A program made the translations under genes and the position numbers. Under the pieces are notes generated by a model. The model was not told the origin of the DNA, made no database searches, and saw only the letters and a program-made list of their open reading frames with translations. Shown one piece after another: positions 8,403 through 19,953 of a stretch of DNA of 64,000 nucleotides. Source of the DNA: Setoptus koraiensis (Eukaryota; Arthropoda); the NCBI GenBank assembly GCA_048013815.1, contig CM106586.1:10354001-10418000 (forward strand), written 5' to 3'. Each line of letters starts with the position of its first letter. The first letter of the stretch is position 1.

Positions 8403-11334
8403 GATCGCGTAATAATTATTACTAATTGTATAAATATAAAATTCCAAATGATTTGAGTGATGATATCGATGAATGGCAATGTTTTCTTGAGAAATTAAAT
8501 ATATCGTGAGGCGAACAAATGACGCACGTTTTCTGTGATCGCGCACGTAGGCCGTGAGCCATTGAAAACGATTGCGCGCCGCAACTGTAGTTTGAAGAAG
8601 GCTCAAACACATGATTCGCGTGGCTTGTGCGCCGAATCGATTCGCCATAAAGGCGCCACTTTTGAACAATTTTCGCCAATTTTGTGAGCAATGGAAGCGT
8701 TTGTCGGTGCTAGTGAAGTTGGTTTATCGGGGGCAGAGTAATTGCAGTTTATTGTGATTGGTATTAATACAAAATGGTAGCTGGATGATTCTGGTCTCTA
8801 ATGAGCTCTACAATACATACTGAAATGTAACGAGTAAATGGAGCAAGCGATGTTGCGATATAATGTGCGGTGGTCGTCTAAACGGCACTGGGCTCAATGG
8901 TCTCTCAGTGAGTTCCGGTCATCCTTTCGCCTTGTAAGTGAGAGCTGAACACTGTGATACGCGTATAATGAAGAAAATCGCACATATACAACATGGCGAC
9001 TAAGACAGGAATATTTCAAAAGTTCAATAATTGAATAGTATCGTCACAGGGTGTCAGACCTAGACGACGTGATCATCTGTGAGCTGAAGAGAGCGATCCC
9101 TGATCTGAGATCGATGATTGCTGATTACGAAAAACTTGTTATACCGACTGGTTAAAATAATCAATGATCAATTTACCCTTTAAATTGTGATTTTCATTAC
9201 ATGAGAGTTAGTCAGTAATCATGCCAAAGATACATTTTGAACCACAGCGGAAGTCAACGTAGTCGTAGTTGTTGCGTCAGTTTAGTGGATTGTTCGTCTT
9301 AGATAGAGGAAAGATAGGGCAAAAGAGAGTCTTTATAATGTATGATAATTCAATATTGCGTATCAATGAAAGTCTTCATTTGTTTGTATCTCTTTATAGG
9401 CAAAGTATTGCCATGACAAATCAAATAGGCGAAAGCGCAACGCGTTCTGTCCTATAGTCACATAATGCAATGACACACTGTCCTATTGGTGATTGATCTT
9501 CATGCAAATTGCATGATTGGATGAGTGAGTCGGATTCTTTTGACAAGATAGTTAAGATAGATAGTTTGTTGAAAAGTCACACAATATAGCAGCAATTCAT
9601 GCAACCGCCAGCAGCTTGCAGGCGGATGACATGTAAGTTTGCGATTGTGGAGATACGGCGAAACTAACAAGGAGGTCCCAAGTTGACTGGCCCTGCCACC
9701 AAAATTCACTCTCTTCATTGAATCTAGGGGAGCCCTCATATCCGAAATGTGTGTGTGTGTGTGTTGTTCCATTGTTATAATCAGATTACTATTCATCTTT
9801 TGAACTAAATCATTACATGTCTCAGTGTTCGTTTATCATTTGTACACAACAACAAAGCTCGAACAACGAGTGGTAGTAACCAACAACACCATGAACAACA
9901 ATAATAATAATAATAATAAATACAATTGACAATTGTGCCCTACTACAACCACTATATCTTGTTTTTTTTTGTACTGTATTGTGTGATTGTGCGAAGTAAC
10001 AACAACAACTTAATGGTCACGGTTAAGATGAAGGCGGCGAGAGAAAGAATTGATTTTTTCGCGCTTGAAAGAGATACACAGAGATAGTGTAGTTTTATTA
10101 TCGCTGTTGTGTGTTGTGCAACAACTATTAAAATCAAGATAGATAAGATTGTTAGTGAACTTTTTCTTTTTCTCCTTATTCTTGTTTAGTGTTGCACAGG
10201 CAGCCCATACAAATAGAGGCAAATATGAGCAAAGATATTGGTTCATTAGCATCATCAACAGCATGGCCATAACTAATGAACCTCGACTTGGCGATGGTTT
10301 GCTGCGGTTGGTGTCGCTGTTGGTGTCGCTGTTGTTGTTGTTGCTGCTGCTGTTGTTGTTTTTATTGTTGTTGTTGATCGGGGCCACCCGAGAGTGTCTC
10401 ACCAGCATCGCCAGCATAACCGGCGCAAAGCGGCGTTCGAGCGACTACCGCAACAACAACTAGTAAACTACTAGGCAAAATAGCCACTTCACGCCTCATA
10501 TTTCATCTTTATGTTAACCACAATCGCGTAATTCGCACATTGTCGTTACACACAATGTTTTGCGAAATGCAGTGTGTCGTTGCTGTTGTTGTTGTTCCAT
10601 TTGGAATTACATTATCACCGTCATTGTCATATTTGCTGCTGTTGATACAATATCGCTGCTTTCAAGTATTGCGACCATCACAGTCAGTTTTCACTTCGAC
10701 TAGCCAAAAGACGGTCGGTCCCTTTTCAATGACAATCTTCTTCTCCTTCTCCTTGCAACTTTTCTGTCTGCATGACTTTCGAACTGCAACAACCAGCCGC
10801 AACAACCAGCCGCAACAACCAGCAGCAGCGGAACATATGTATATTAGCGAGTCCTATATGGTCGTCGCACAACAATGTATGCACAATCAATAATCATCAT
10901 TCATGTTTGTTGTTGTTGTTGCTGGTTGTCACAACACACACACATACGACCTACAACTGGCAGACGATGACGATTTGTATTTTTCGGGCCAGCCACCGAT
11001 ACGAGCATGAGGAAAGCATGAGATAGAAAGAAATATGAAACACCGAGAGAAATATAAATATGAACTGAGAGTTTACACATGTATAGAGCCATGAATGAGC
11101 GTGACAATCTGCTTTGTGATCACCACCACAACCACCGGCACCACAACCACCGGCACCACAATTCACTGGCGGCACCCTCAAATAAATTAGATCGTTGTCG
11201 TTTGCCTGCCATCCAGTCATCCAGCCAGCCGAGCACAACTGTCAAACCAACTGTCTATGGCCGTTGGTCGACATAAAACAACCATCAGAAAAGAACACGA
11301 TCGTCGTGACCGAAGCCTCGCTTTTGTGGCACCA

Positions 11335-11400
11335 GCCAACAACAGCAACAACAACAGCAGCAACAACAACAACAGCAACAACAACAACAGCAACAACAAT
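11335..11400. repeat. CAA/CAG microsatellite
   Basis: This is a stretch of CAACAG/CAACAA triplets. It is noncoding here, and the same repeat class makes the poly-Gln tracts of foxB. Confidence 0.85.
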
Positions 11401-12079
11401 CGAGTCAACATACTTAGACACACATCTCGGCCAAGTCGGCTTGTCTAGCCGATGGTTTGTGTGTGGATAAGCGGATGCAAACTGGCGGATTGATACAAAA
11501 CGCAAACATGCCTCAACAACAACAACCACAAACTCAGCAATCGCGTCCCCGATATTGCGACCAAGTGCAAATTGCTCGTTTTCCTTGTTCGAGTTACCCC
11601 GGGCATCTCGGACGGGTAACTCGATCTACTTATGAACTGGCCGGTACTAGTAATAATGGCCGCACTAATAATAATAATTTTGCAACAATCTCGTCTGATT
11701 ATCATGATTGCATGATGACGACGATTTATATTTGCGGCAATTTTTTTCGTTTGCTTTGTGTGCAGCAGCAAAACGTTTGCACAACACCGGTCGCTAGATG
11801 GCGCTGGCGTCCCGCTCTATATCGCGCCCCATATAGAGCCCTCGGCGAGCGGACACTCCAGCGAGATGTCATGGATATCTCTGATATCAGATACAGTAAG
11901 AGATATATAAGAGATAGTCATAGATATATTAGAGAGGGATATGTGAGCAGTGTGAATTGGTGCGATATGGGCCGTCAATGTGGCGCTGGCCACACTGACG
12001 ACACAAGAGTCTAGAGTAAACGATTAGAGTTAATAGGGTGAGAGACAATGCCGGCCCGCTCATAATAACAAGTTGTTGT

Positions 12080-12111
12080 TGCATAACAGGCCGTCGTTGT
12101 TGTCGTTGTCG

Positions 12112-12151
<40 letters not shown>

Positions 12152-12170
12152 CGTAGTTGTTGCTGCTGCT
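12080..12170. repeat. GTT/GTC microsatellite
   Basis: About 30 consecutive GTT triplets, with GTC variants at the edges. The tract is followed directly by a TTACGTAA palindrome at about 12174. Confidence 0.85.
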
Positions 12171-12449
12171 GTTACGTAACTAACCGTCGCTCGGCTGAGA
12201 GCTGAATAACACTAATGCGTGTGTGTGTGTGTTTGCGGCCACTTGTCAAATATTTAATCTAGTCGCTGCTCATCGTGGCAGCGCTAGGCTAATTTGGGTT
12301 TGTACTTTACTTTAATATTCAATAGTTAATATTTAATATTTAGTGCTGGCTAGCATGGTTGCTGCTCTAGTAACTTTAGTGTAACCACTGTCCACTGTTC
12401 GTGTCTATGTGCTCATTAAGTATTGTGCAATATACGCACGCCTATATCG

Positions 12450-12520
12450 CGGTCGTCGTTGTTGTTGTCGTTGTTGTTGTTGTTGTCGTTGTTGTTGTCG
12501 TTGTCGCTGTTGTTGTCGGT
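12450..12520. repeat. GTT/GTC microsatellite
   Basis: A second GTT tract interrupted by GTC, read in one frame as a poly-Val run with no protein-like flanks. Confidence 0.85.
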
Positions 12521-15068
12521 GCGGCCGTTGCAAAGTATCATCTCATGAATAACAACAATGACACTGACAACCATGTTGCCGCTGCTGGCGCTGTTGTTTC
12601 AAGAGTTATTGAAGCATACAGGACAGCCAGTGGTGTGTCCATTTTTTATATTATTATCTCGGTGTGTGTACCATCACCTAACGGCCACTAGCAAGGTACT
12701 AGAAGTGATATGATGCATGGGCACGTCAATTTGTACAACAACTTTTTATTTATACATTCAACTAGCTCTATACATATATTGTTGTTGTATTCACACACCG
12801 TTACGTGGGCCTATTTCTGGTCATTTCTGGCCCAAACTTCAACTGCAGCTCCCGGCTTCAACTGCAGCCAATTGCAACTCGCAATGAGAATTGCAATTCC
12901 AACATTGGCCAACAAGATAGAGAGAGGGCAACGAAGCGTTTAATGTTGGTATTATGTCGCTACGTGTGCTGCTCGTGTGACCGCAACAGCCTATTTGCAC
13001 TGTTATTGTGCCACCTCTGTTTGTGTATTCGCATGCGAAACATGATATTATTATTATTATTATCGTGCTTTTATTATTATACAACAGCGCGTAATACATA
13101 AATACATTATGTAACAAAGCAAGCTGGCCTCTTTGCACAAGACTGCTTGTCCGGACAGATGATACCTTACTCCAAGGCACGCGATAATTTCTCGCGCTCT
13201 CTGATAACTCAACTCAAACGAACAACTCAAACACTTATTATATACCGGTATTTATCAGAATGTATCACAAAACACAGCGACACTCGATGATATAATCGCT
13301 GCGTATAATAATAATAATAATAACAACGTTAATAGAAGCAGCATCTTGCAATTACATCATACACATTACACAAGTCGGCCATACATACACACACAAGTAT
13401 GGCCACTTGCAAACAATTACCATTACTAACTAAATAGCCACCAGCTCAATAATAGCTAGCTAGGCTAGGCGTATTATTGCCAAGCTAGCCAGATATTGGT
13501 GGGCAAGCAGCGAAGGTATAAATGTATGTACAAGTATTATCAAGTGTCTCATGTATTATTCATTGATTGCCACTGTTTGTCGCATATCAAGCAGCAGCAT
13601 TTTTCATACATACATATTCGTGTTGTGGCATAATATATCCGCGCGCGCGCATTGTATTATTAAATATTTGTTTGCGTGAATATCCACAGTGAATCGTACG
13701 CTTTGACGTATTCATCATAGTCAAACAATAGATGAGCCTGTCGAGCCGGTCACAAAGAGCCGGTCAAATGAAGACAAAAGACGAGAACGCTTCAACAATC
13801 GAGTGTCTAGCCAAACGAGATGCGAGCGTGTTATAGGTGACAGGTGAGCTCAAGTTACGATAAACTTGTAACTTTAGTTTGTAATTTCAGTTTGTGGCTC
13901 TATCGGCAACATTATTCATGCAATAATATAAACATATATACGTATATACATATAAGAATGTGCATGAAATTCACACTGTCAGCCACAGACAGATACAGCC
14001 ACAACAAACATCGGTTGTGCAACAAAACATCGGCGGTTAGCTGCATGTTATTGCATAACATTGGAAAATTTCTCGTCGGAACAGCTTAATTTGTTAGTTT
14101 TTCACTTGCAGGTTGCAAATCCAAGCGAAGCAGCAAGCTACTTGGCCCGTCTACGTCGCTGACACGGGCGATACTGTACTGACAAACATTCGGATATTCA
14201 AATATTTGTCTACAACAACTGTCCCTATAATTACTGTCTGCATATTGCGCCATCGCCACCATACAAACAAATAAACAAACGTCTACACTGTTTGCTATAT
14301 GCAGTATTTGCAAGGTGCATGAACTATATTCACAAATCTAGCCGCTAGTCAATGACTTTTTCCGGGTGTCACCTCGCCAGCCATAACTGACAATTGTGAG
14401 CCATGTCGTGAGCCGTTGCGCCTGCCGACGGCGAGATCATTGTGCTCGCGAGTGACAAACAACCACCACTGAATAAACTAATTATCTCAGGTGAAACAAA
14501 ACTCACTCAGGTGAGCCTCGTTGCTTGTTGAGTCTGTTGGAGGGCCAGCAGCTGATCGGCTCGAGATGAGGCCAAGTTAGTCGTCGACGGTTGCTCACAT
14601 TGACGCGTCCGGCGTCCGGCGAACGAACCAACGGATTCAAACAGAGGGGGCGCCACAGGCCATGTACGGATGGGGTGAAAATTGAAAATTGGGTTTGAAA
14701 ATTGGTTTTATTACTACTATTTGCCTAATGCATCAACATTACAATAATTGAATGACAGTTTGTGTGCTGTCGCCCGCAATAAGCGAGCGGTCACTATAGG
14801 TCAATGATGGCATTGACGCGATAAGAATTCCTCGATCACTTTTATACATGCGCATGTTGGGTGTGTGTCTATGTTAATTATGAAGAGCTAATACGATGAT
14901 GATGATAAGAGTTTGAGATGATGAGATCCTTGATTAATTACGTCCTTCCGTCTGTCCGCTTTTCGTCGCGCGTGGGCGTACTGTTGTTGCTGTCACCGAG
15001 GAACTACTGGTTGTTGTCGGCCCACTGTGTTGTTGTTGTTGTTGTTGTCGCACCAAGACAGCGGAAAG

Positions 15069-17084
15069 TTACGGCACGAGCAGCGTCGGCGACTGGCCTT
15101 GCTCGGGCGAGCTCGCCAACCGGCCCGACTGCGACTGACTGGCGGCCAGTGCCGCCATTGCGGCCGCCTGGCGCTGCTGATTGGCGGCGGCCATTAGGGC
15201 ACAGGCGGCCGCCGGATTCAGCGAGGCCATTGCGGCCATCATGGCGGCTTGCTGCTGTTGTTGGCTCTGTTGTTGTTGTTGTTGTTGTTGTTGCTGTTGT
15301 GCACTAATCAGGCGTTGGCGGTTGGCGGCCACGGCGGCGGCCATCATGGCGGCCTGCTGCTGCTGTTGCTGCTGTTGTTGCTGGTGGTGGTGGTGCCGAT
15401 GTGATTGGTGGTTGATTAGTTGACTGAATTGATTGTTTGCCGCCGCCTGCAGCTGACTTGCTGTTGCCTGGCTCGCGGCTTGAGTGGTCAGTTGGTTTGC
15501 GCTGTTGTTGCTGCTGTGGTTGTGGTTGTTGCTGCTGTTGTGGTTGTGGTTGTTGTTGTTGTTGACTGGTGTTGCTGCTGCGGCCGCCGCCGACGCGGCG
15601 AAAATGGGCGACAAATGATTCATCAATGATTGCATATTGGCTAATTGCTGTTGCATGATCAAGGCCGAGAACGGATTTGATTGCTGCTGGCCAGACGGCG
15701 CCTGCTGCTGTTGCTGCTGTTGCTGTTGCTGCTGTTGATTCATGGCGGCCGCGGCCGCCGCTGCCGCCGCCGCAAATTCGAAGGCGGCCCACGGCTGACC
15801 GGTGGCGCCCGCCGGGTGCGGCGGCAAGGTGAGGTGTTGGGCGGCCGAGGCATAATCGGCCATGGGTAATGAGTGATGCTGCTGGTGCGGCTTGTGTAAC
15901 AGTGGCGACACTTGTGACGATGGCGCGTTATTTGTTAGCTGGTGTCGCTGTTTTTCGCTGTTGCCTAGCTGATAGTTGGGCGACCAGGGTGCTGACGCAA
16001 GGTAATTGTTGTTGTTGTTGTTGGCGTGGTTGTTGTGGTGGTGGTGGTGCTGCTGAGATCCTGCAAGTGACAATTGGTGGTTGGAGGCTGTTGTTGTTGT
16101 TGTTGTGGTTGCTTGCTGCGACTCGCTGCCGTCGAGCAGCGACGAATGGTCGGACCTGGCCGAGGGCGACGACGCTGCTGACGACGCCGCTGACGACGAC
16201 GATGACGAGGATGACGCCGACGATGTCGACGAGGGGCTCGCCGAGGGCGAAGAATTTGAGGCCTGCGAACAGTTGGACAGCTGACTAGATTGTTGGTTGG
16301 CTTGGCCAGTTTGCGCACTGTTTTCCGTTTGTTGCATCAATTGGTGGTGCTGTTGTTGTTGTTGTTGTGGTTGTTGTTTGGCGTGCGCATTCGTTTGTTG
16401 GTAGGGGTGTCGCGCCCCAATGAGACTCTCAATGCTGAAGGGCGAACACTGTTTAGTTGTTGCAGTGCCGGTTGTTGGCTTGCCGAAAGCGTTTATAGGC
16501 TGCTGCTGCTGCTGTTGTGGCGGCATGTTTATAGGCTGTTGTTGTTGTTGTTGTAGTTGTAGTTTTTGGGACGCATGTTTCGCTGAGTGCTTGTGCGAGC
16601 CCGCTTGCTGCTTTATAGGCTGCATAGGCTGCATGGGCTGCACGTCGTCGTCGTCGTCGTCGTCGCTCAGCAAATCCTCGAGATTGCCCCCCATTAATTC
16701 GGTGAATTGTTGTTTGAATTGTGCGTGCAAATGCGGATGTTTTTGTGCCAACAATTTGAAGCGTTTTCGCCGGCGCAGCAAGCTGCCGTTCTCGAACATG
16801 TCGCCCGACATGGGGTGCAGCGCCCAATAGGAGCCCTTGCCGGGCCGGTCGGGTTGCCGGGCGATCTTGATGAAGCAATCATTGAACGACAGATTGTGGC
16901 GCAGACTATTTTGCCAGCGTTGAGTATTGAGTCTATAATAGGGGAATTTGTCCATTATGAATTTGTATATATCACTTAATGTCAACATTTTGTCTTCACT
17001 ACTTTGTATGGCCATGAACGTGAGCGCGATGTAGCTATAGGGCGGCTTCTGGTCGCCGTACGTGTTTCTTCCTGGCCGCGGCAT
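15069..17084 (-). CDS. foxB: Forkhead-box B transcription factor, intronless
   Basis: This 671-residue transcription factor starts [20 protein letters not shown], the N-terminus typical of FoxB (fd96Ca/fd96Cb of flies, FOXB1 of vertebrates). The forkhead domain spans about 12-108, with recognition helix [17 protein letters not shown] and wing motifs KGSYWALHP and [17 protein letters not shown] poly-Asp run follows at 141-147. FSIESLIG at 216-223 is an eh1-type Groucho/TLE-binding motif, which suggests repressor activity. The rest is dominated by poly-Gln, Asn, His, Ser and Ala runs, which makes the protein far longer than typical FoxB. FoxB acts in neural and ectodermal patterning in animals. 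The gene is a single exon, as is common for FoxB. The start ATG is at 17082-17084, directly at the conserved N-terminus. Confidence 0.95.
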   Translation of the reverse strand: MPRPGRNTYGDQKPPYSYIALTFMAIQSSEDKMLTLSDIYKFIMDKFPYYRLNTQRWQNSLRHNLSFNDCFIKIARQPDRPGKGSYWALHPMSGDMFENGSLLRRRKRFKLLAQKHPHLHAQFKQQFTELMGGNLEDLLSDDDDDDDVQPMQPMQPIKQQAGSHKHSAKHASQKLQLQQQQQQPINMPPQQQQQQPINAFGKPTTGTATTKQCSPFSIESLIGARHPYQQTNAHAKQQPQQQQQQHHQLMQQTENSAQTGQANQQSSQLSNCSQASNSSPSASPSSTSSASSSSSSSSAASSAASSPSARSDHSSLLDGSESQQATTTTTTTASNHQLSLAGSQQHHHHHNNHANNNNNNYLASAPWSPNYQLGNSEKQRHQLTNNAPSSQVSPLLHKPHQQHHSLPMADYASAAQHLTLPPHPAGATGQPWAAFEFAAAAAAAAAAMNQQQQQQQQQQQQAPSGQQQSNPFSALIMQQQLANMQSLMNHLSPIFAASAAAAAATPVNNNNNHNHNSSNNHNHSSNNSANQLTTQAASQATASQLQAAANNQFSQLINHQSHRHHHHQQQQQQQQQQAAMMAAAVAANRQRLISAQQQQQQQQQQQSQQQQQAAMMAAMASLNPAAACALMAAANQQRQAAAMAALAASQSQSGRLASSPEQGQSPTLLVP

Positions 17085-17119
17085 GATAACTGTTTATACT
17101 TGCTATTTATCGTCGAAAT

Positions 17120-17142
17120 TTTTCTATTGATATATATATCGA
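17120..17142 (-). promoter_or_regulatory. Possible TATA-type element of foxB
   Basis: An alternating AT run (ATATATAT, about 17130-17139) lies about 45-55 bases upstream of the foxB start codon on its strand. It could serve as a TATA box only if the 5' UTR is very short, so it is tentative. Confidence 0.3.
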
Positions 17143-17165
17143 TGCGCAATTTCTCTCAAACGGAT

Positions 17166-17235
17166 CTGATTGGATGATGCGAAAATTCGTCGATGGCTGA
17201 TTGGATGATGCAAAAGTTCGCCGATGCCTGATTGG
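17166..17235 (-). promoter_or_regulatory. Three evenly spaced CCAAT boxes upstream of foxB
   Basis: The plus strand has CTGATTGG at 17166, 17197 and 17228, which reads CCAATCAG on the foxB strand. The spacing is exactly 31 bases each time, about three helical turns. The first two units share about 31 bp, so the array is a short tandem duplication. It lies 80-155 bases upstream of the foxB ATG, the usual distance for NF-Y-type CCAAT boxes. Confidence 0.6.
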
Positions 17236-18236
17236 CTGCTTGCTGGTCGTCGAACTGTTATTCTCGTCGAGCCTGAGCGTGTGCGCTTGCTGGCCGCATA
17301 CTTGTGTGTCTGTGAGTCGCTGTTGTGAACATTCGATTCGAACTGTCGCTCTATAATGTTTGTTGTTGTTTTTAAAATGTGTGAGTGTGTGTGTGTGTGT
17401 GTGCGTGTGCATCGAGTGACTCAAGACGAATGAAACTCGCTAATGACTCGCTAATTTGGCTCCTCGATTCGATGCTGCTGCCTTCCCCCAGCTCCAGCCC
17501 CCCTCCCTCCCCGAACACACTCACAGCCTGTGAGTCACAGGCCGGGCAGCGTTGGCGCATGCGCATTGCGCCCCATTCTGAGGTTACCCCTATATTGACT
17601 TTAACTCACGCACACACACACTCACTTGTTTGCGAGTCTGCGCAAATGTTGATTTTTCTACAAGTACAACAACAACAACTACAACTACCAAAGCAACTAC
17701 ATCCAAACAACAACGGCAACTACAACCAAACAACAACAGCGACAACAAACGTTCGACAAACAACAAACACACACACACACACACACTGTTTGTGTTGAGC
17801 AACTCGACTAACAGCGCTGCTTACAACGTTGTTAGCGCTGCCTGTAGTGGTCGCATGAGACTCACTCACAATTGTCAGATCACCGCTACAGGCAGCCACA
17901 ACAAAAAAGCATCGGTGTCTGGCGTCGGGCGCATGCGCGCCGAGCGCCAACAAGAGGCGCCACAAGGTCTATGTTTGCTCAGCTTGCTCCCCCGCGCCGC
18001 CCCTCGGCCCGAAGCACTTCGGCGCACACTCGGCGCTGGGCCGAATATTCATTAGCATACTACTATTAGCAGCATCAGTAAAGTGTTGTGATTAGCCACC
18101 AGCTGACGCGTACCTGGAGCATGCTCATTGGTGCACCGCTCGAGACGGTGCTGACTTGTGAGTCACAAGTCACAAGTTGTACACAAGAGATAGTATTGAC
18201 AACGAGCATTCAATTTGCAGCAGGCTCACTTGTCAC

Positions 18237-18282
18237 TGACAGTTGTCAGCGTCAGCTGATGCGCAGCGACGCACAACTGTCA
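18237..18282. repeat. Hairpin, 19 bp stem with two bulges and a 5-nt loop
   Basis: TGACAGTTGT pairs with ACAACTGTCA, GCGTC with GACGC, and GCTG with CAGC. Only a CA bulge and a single A bulge interrupt the stem. The outer arms contain TGACAG, a TALE-homeodomain-like word. Confidence 0.7.
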
Positions 18283-18374
18283 AACGACAGCTGATTGCAT
18301 TGGTGCGCGGCGCGCAGCTCACAACGACAACAGTCGGCAAAATTTTATTTTATCATTCGGTTGAATATATCGGT

Positions 18375-18427
18375 AAAATATTCGGTTGAGATGATAAAAT
18401 ATTCTGTTGAGATGATAAAATATTCGG
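18375..18427. repeat. 21-bp tandem repeat, about 2.5 copies
   Basis: The unit begins AAAATATTCGGTTGAGATGA. Copies are at 18375-18395, 18396-18416 and 18417-18427, and a more diverged copy lies just upstream from about 18352. The repeat is AT-rich inside a GC-rich setting. Confidence 0.85.
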
Positions 18428-18746
18428 GGCCCCCGGCGGCCCGAGTATCGTAGGTGGCGCCCCAAGCGTGGTCAGTTGGCAATCTTGTAAGTTGGCGCCT
18501 ATCAACAGGTATCCGCTGCGCGGAGTGTTACATTTGGCCTGTCACACTCCGGCGAATGTTGTGGCTGGAGCTGGCGTTCGGCAGTCTGGGCCGAACTGGA
18601 AAAACGTTCGGCGAAAAAACTTTCCTTCTCGAAATGTTTGGCCCGTTGTGAGCCAGTCGTAGCGTCGGTAGTGACAGCGCCGACATACTTGTGAGCCGCC
18701 CATCGGACGAGCTCCGCCGCGGATGAGCCGGCGTTGTGATGCCGAT

Positions 18747-18749
18747 GCA

Positions 18750-18786
<37 letters not shown>

Positions 18787-18830
18787 GCAACAACAACAAC
18801 GGCAACAACGACGGCAACAACGACGGCAGC
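18747..18830. repeat. 9-bp minisatellite (AACAACGGC type)
   Basis: Tandem copies of AACAACGGC with GACGGC and AGC variants, a GC-richer derivative of the AAC microsatellite family of this region. Confidence 0.85.
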
Positions 18831-19071
18831 AGCGACGTGACGATGAAAAGAATCCAATTGAATTGTGCGTGCCAGCGAGCGTTTGTGTGCAAAGCAAACG
18901 TTGTTATTGTTTGCTCGCTGCTCTTCAGTGAGCATTGGCTATTATAATTCTAACATTAATTGTATATAAAATGTTTCACTGTTGTCGGCAAAAGTCGCTC
19001 GCAATTGACTTCTGGCCGCCAGTGTTCGGCTGTGGACACTGCAGCCACTGGCAGCGACTGTCGAGCAGCGC

Positions 19072-19127
19072 GACCGTCGAACAGCGACCGTCGAACAGCG
19101 ACCGTCGAACAGCGACTGTTTAACAGT
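19072..19127. repeat. 14-bp tandem repeat, four copies
   Basis: The unit GACCGTCGAACAGC is repeated exactly at 19072, 19086 and 19100. A diverged fourth copy starts at 19114 and leads straight into an AAC microsatellite. Confidence 0.85.
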
Positions 19128-19876
19128 GACAGCAACAACAACAGCACCAACAACAACAACAACAACAACAAGAGAGAGATTTGTGTGTGTCAAATTGATT
19201 ATGTTTACACACTCCAGGCGTCCCCACTGGCCGCTGCCCCCTGTCTATCTGGGGTATCTCGGGCGATTGGCACTCGGGCGATTGGCACTCAGGTACGGCC
19301 GGGGCACACCGTGAGTAGAGTGAGTAGATGATGCGGCGGTGGCACGGCGCGGCATCGGTCCATTTGCATTCGAGAGGCACGTTTGTGCGTGTTTGTGCTC
19401 GCATTTCGGCCCGCTTGTTGCCGATAACTTTTCATGTGTCTCATGCGCTGCCGTTGTTGCTGTTGCCGTTGTTGTTGCTGCCGCTGTTGGCGTTGTTGTT
19501 GTTGCAAGTTAAAACGATCATGATGATGATGATCTGATTTGTTGTTGTTGATCAAAGAAGCGGAGCCGCTTCGATTGTTCGCCACCAGCTAATTGTCACT
19601 GCCACTGCCTGCCGCTCACCTGAGCCGTTTCACTCCAGACCCTGCAGTCCACAGTCAGCGTCTCTGAGCCAGTGCCTGTGGCGGTCAGCTGAGCGAGCGC
19701 CGCAAACTAGCTCAGGTGAGCCAGTGGTCAGCGCTACGTGCAGCAACACGTAGCGTAGTGGTCAGCTAGGCGCGGTAACGCGTAGTGCAGTGGTCAGCTG
19801 ACCGCAAACATAAGCAACATAGCGCCTCATTAATGTGGCACCAAACACGACACGACAAAACACAAACAAGCGGCCA

Positions 19877-19953
19877 CCATTGACAATTCACCAGCACAAC
19901 AAAGCAACACGAGCTGCGGCCAACAATGGCCGCAGCTCGTCCATTGTCAATGG
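19877..19953. repeat. Two-tier inverted repeat
   Basis: The outer arms CCATTGACAA (19877-19886) and TTGTCAATGG (19944-19953) enclose a perfect 13-bp inner stem, ACGAGCTGCGGCC (19909-19921) with GGCCGCAGCTCGT (19928-19940), closed by a 6-nt loop. The two tiers are separated by 22 unpaired bases on one side and 3 on the other. Confidence 0.8.

Larger units (their letters stand above)
8403..15068. other. Intergenic region upstream of the gp210 fusion and downstream of foxB
   Basis: No gene could be supported in these 6.7 kb. The first part (to about 9.5 kb) is ordinary AT-rich sequence that must include the promoter of the gp210-like gene. From about 9.9 kb microsatellites of AAC/GTT, AAT and CA type take over (for example 9897-9920, 10323-10378, 11335-11400, 12080-12170, 12450-12520 and 13053-13082). 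Short open frames inside these repeats encode only Leu, Val, Thr or Asn runs. A possible minus-strand polyadenylation signal for foxB (TTTATT on the plus strand) lies at 14707-14712. Confidence 0.6.
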
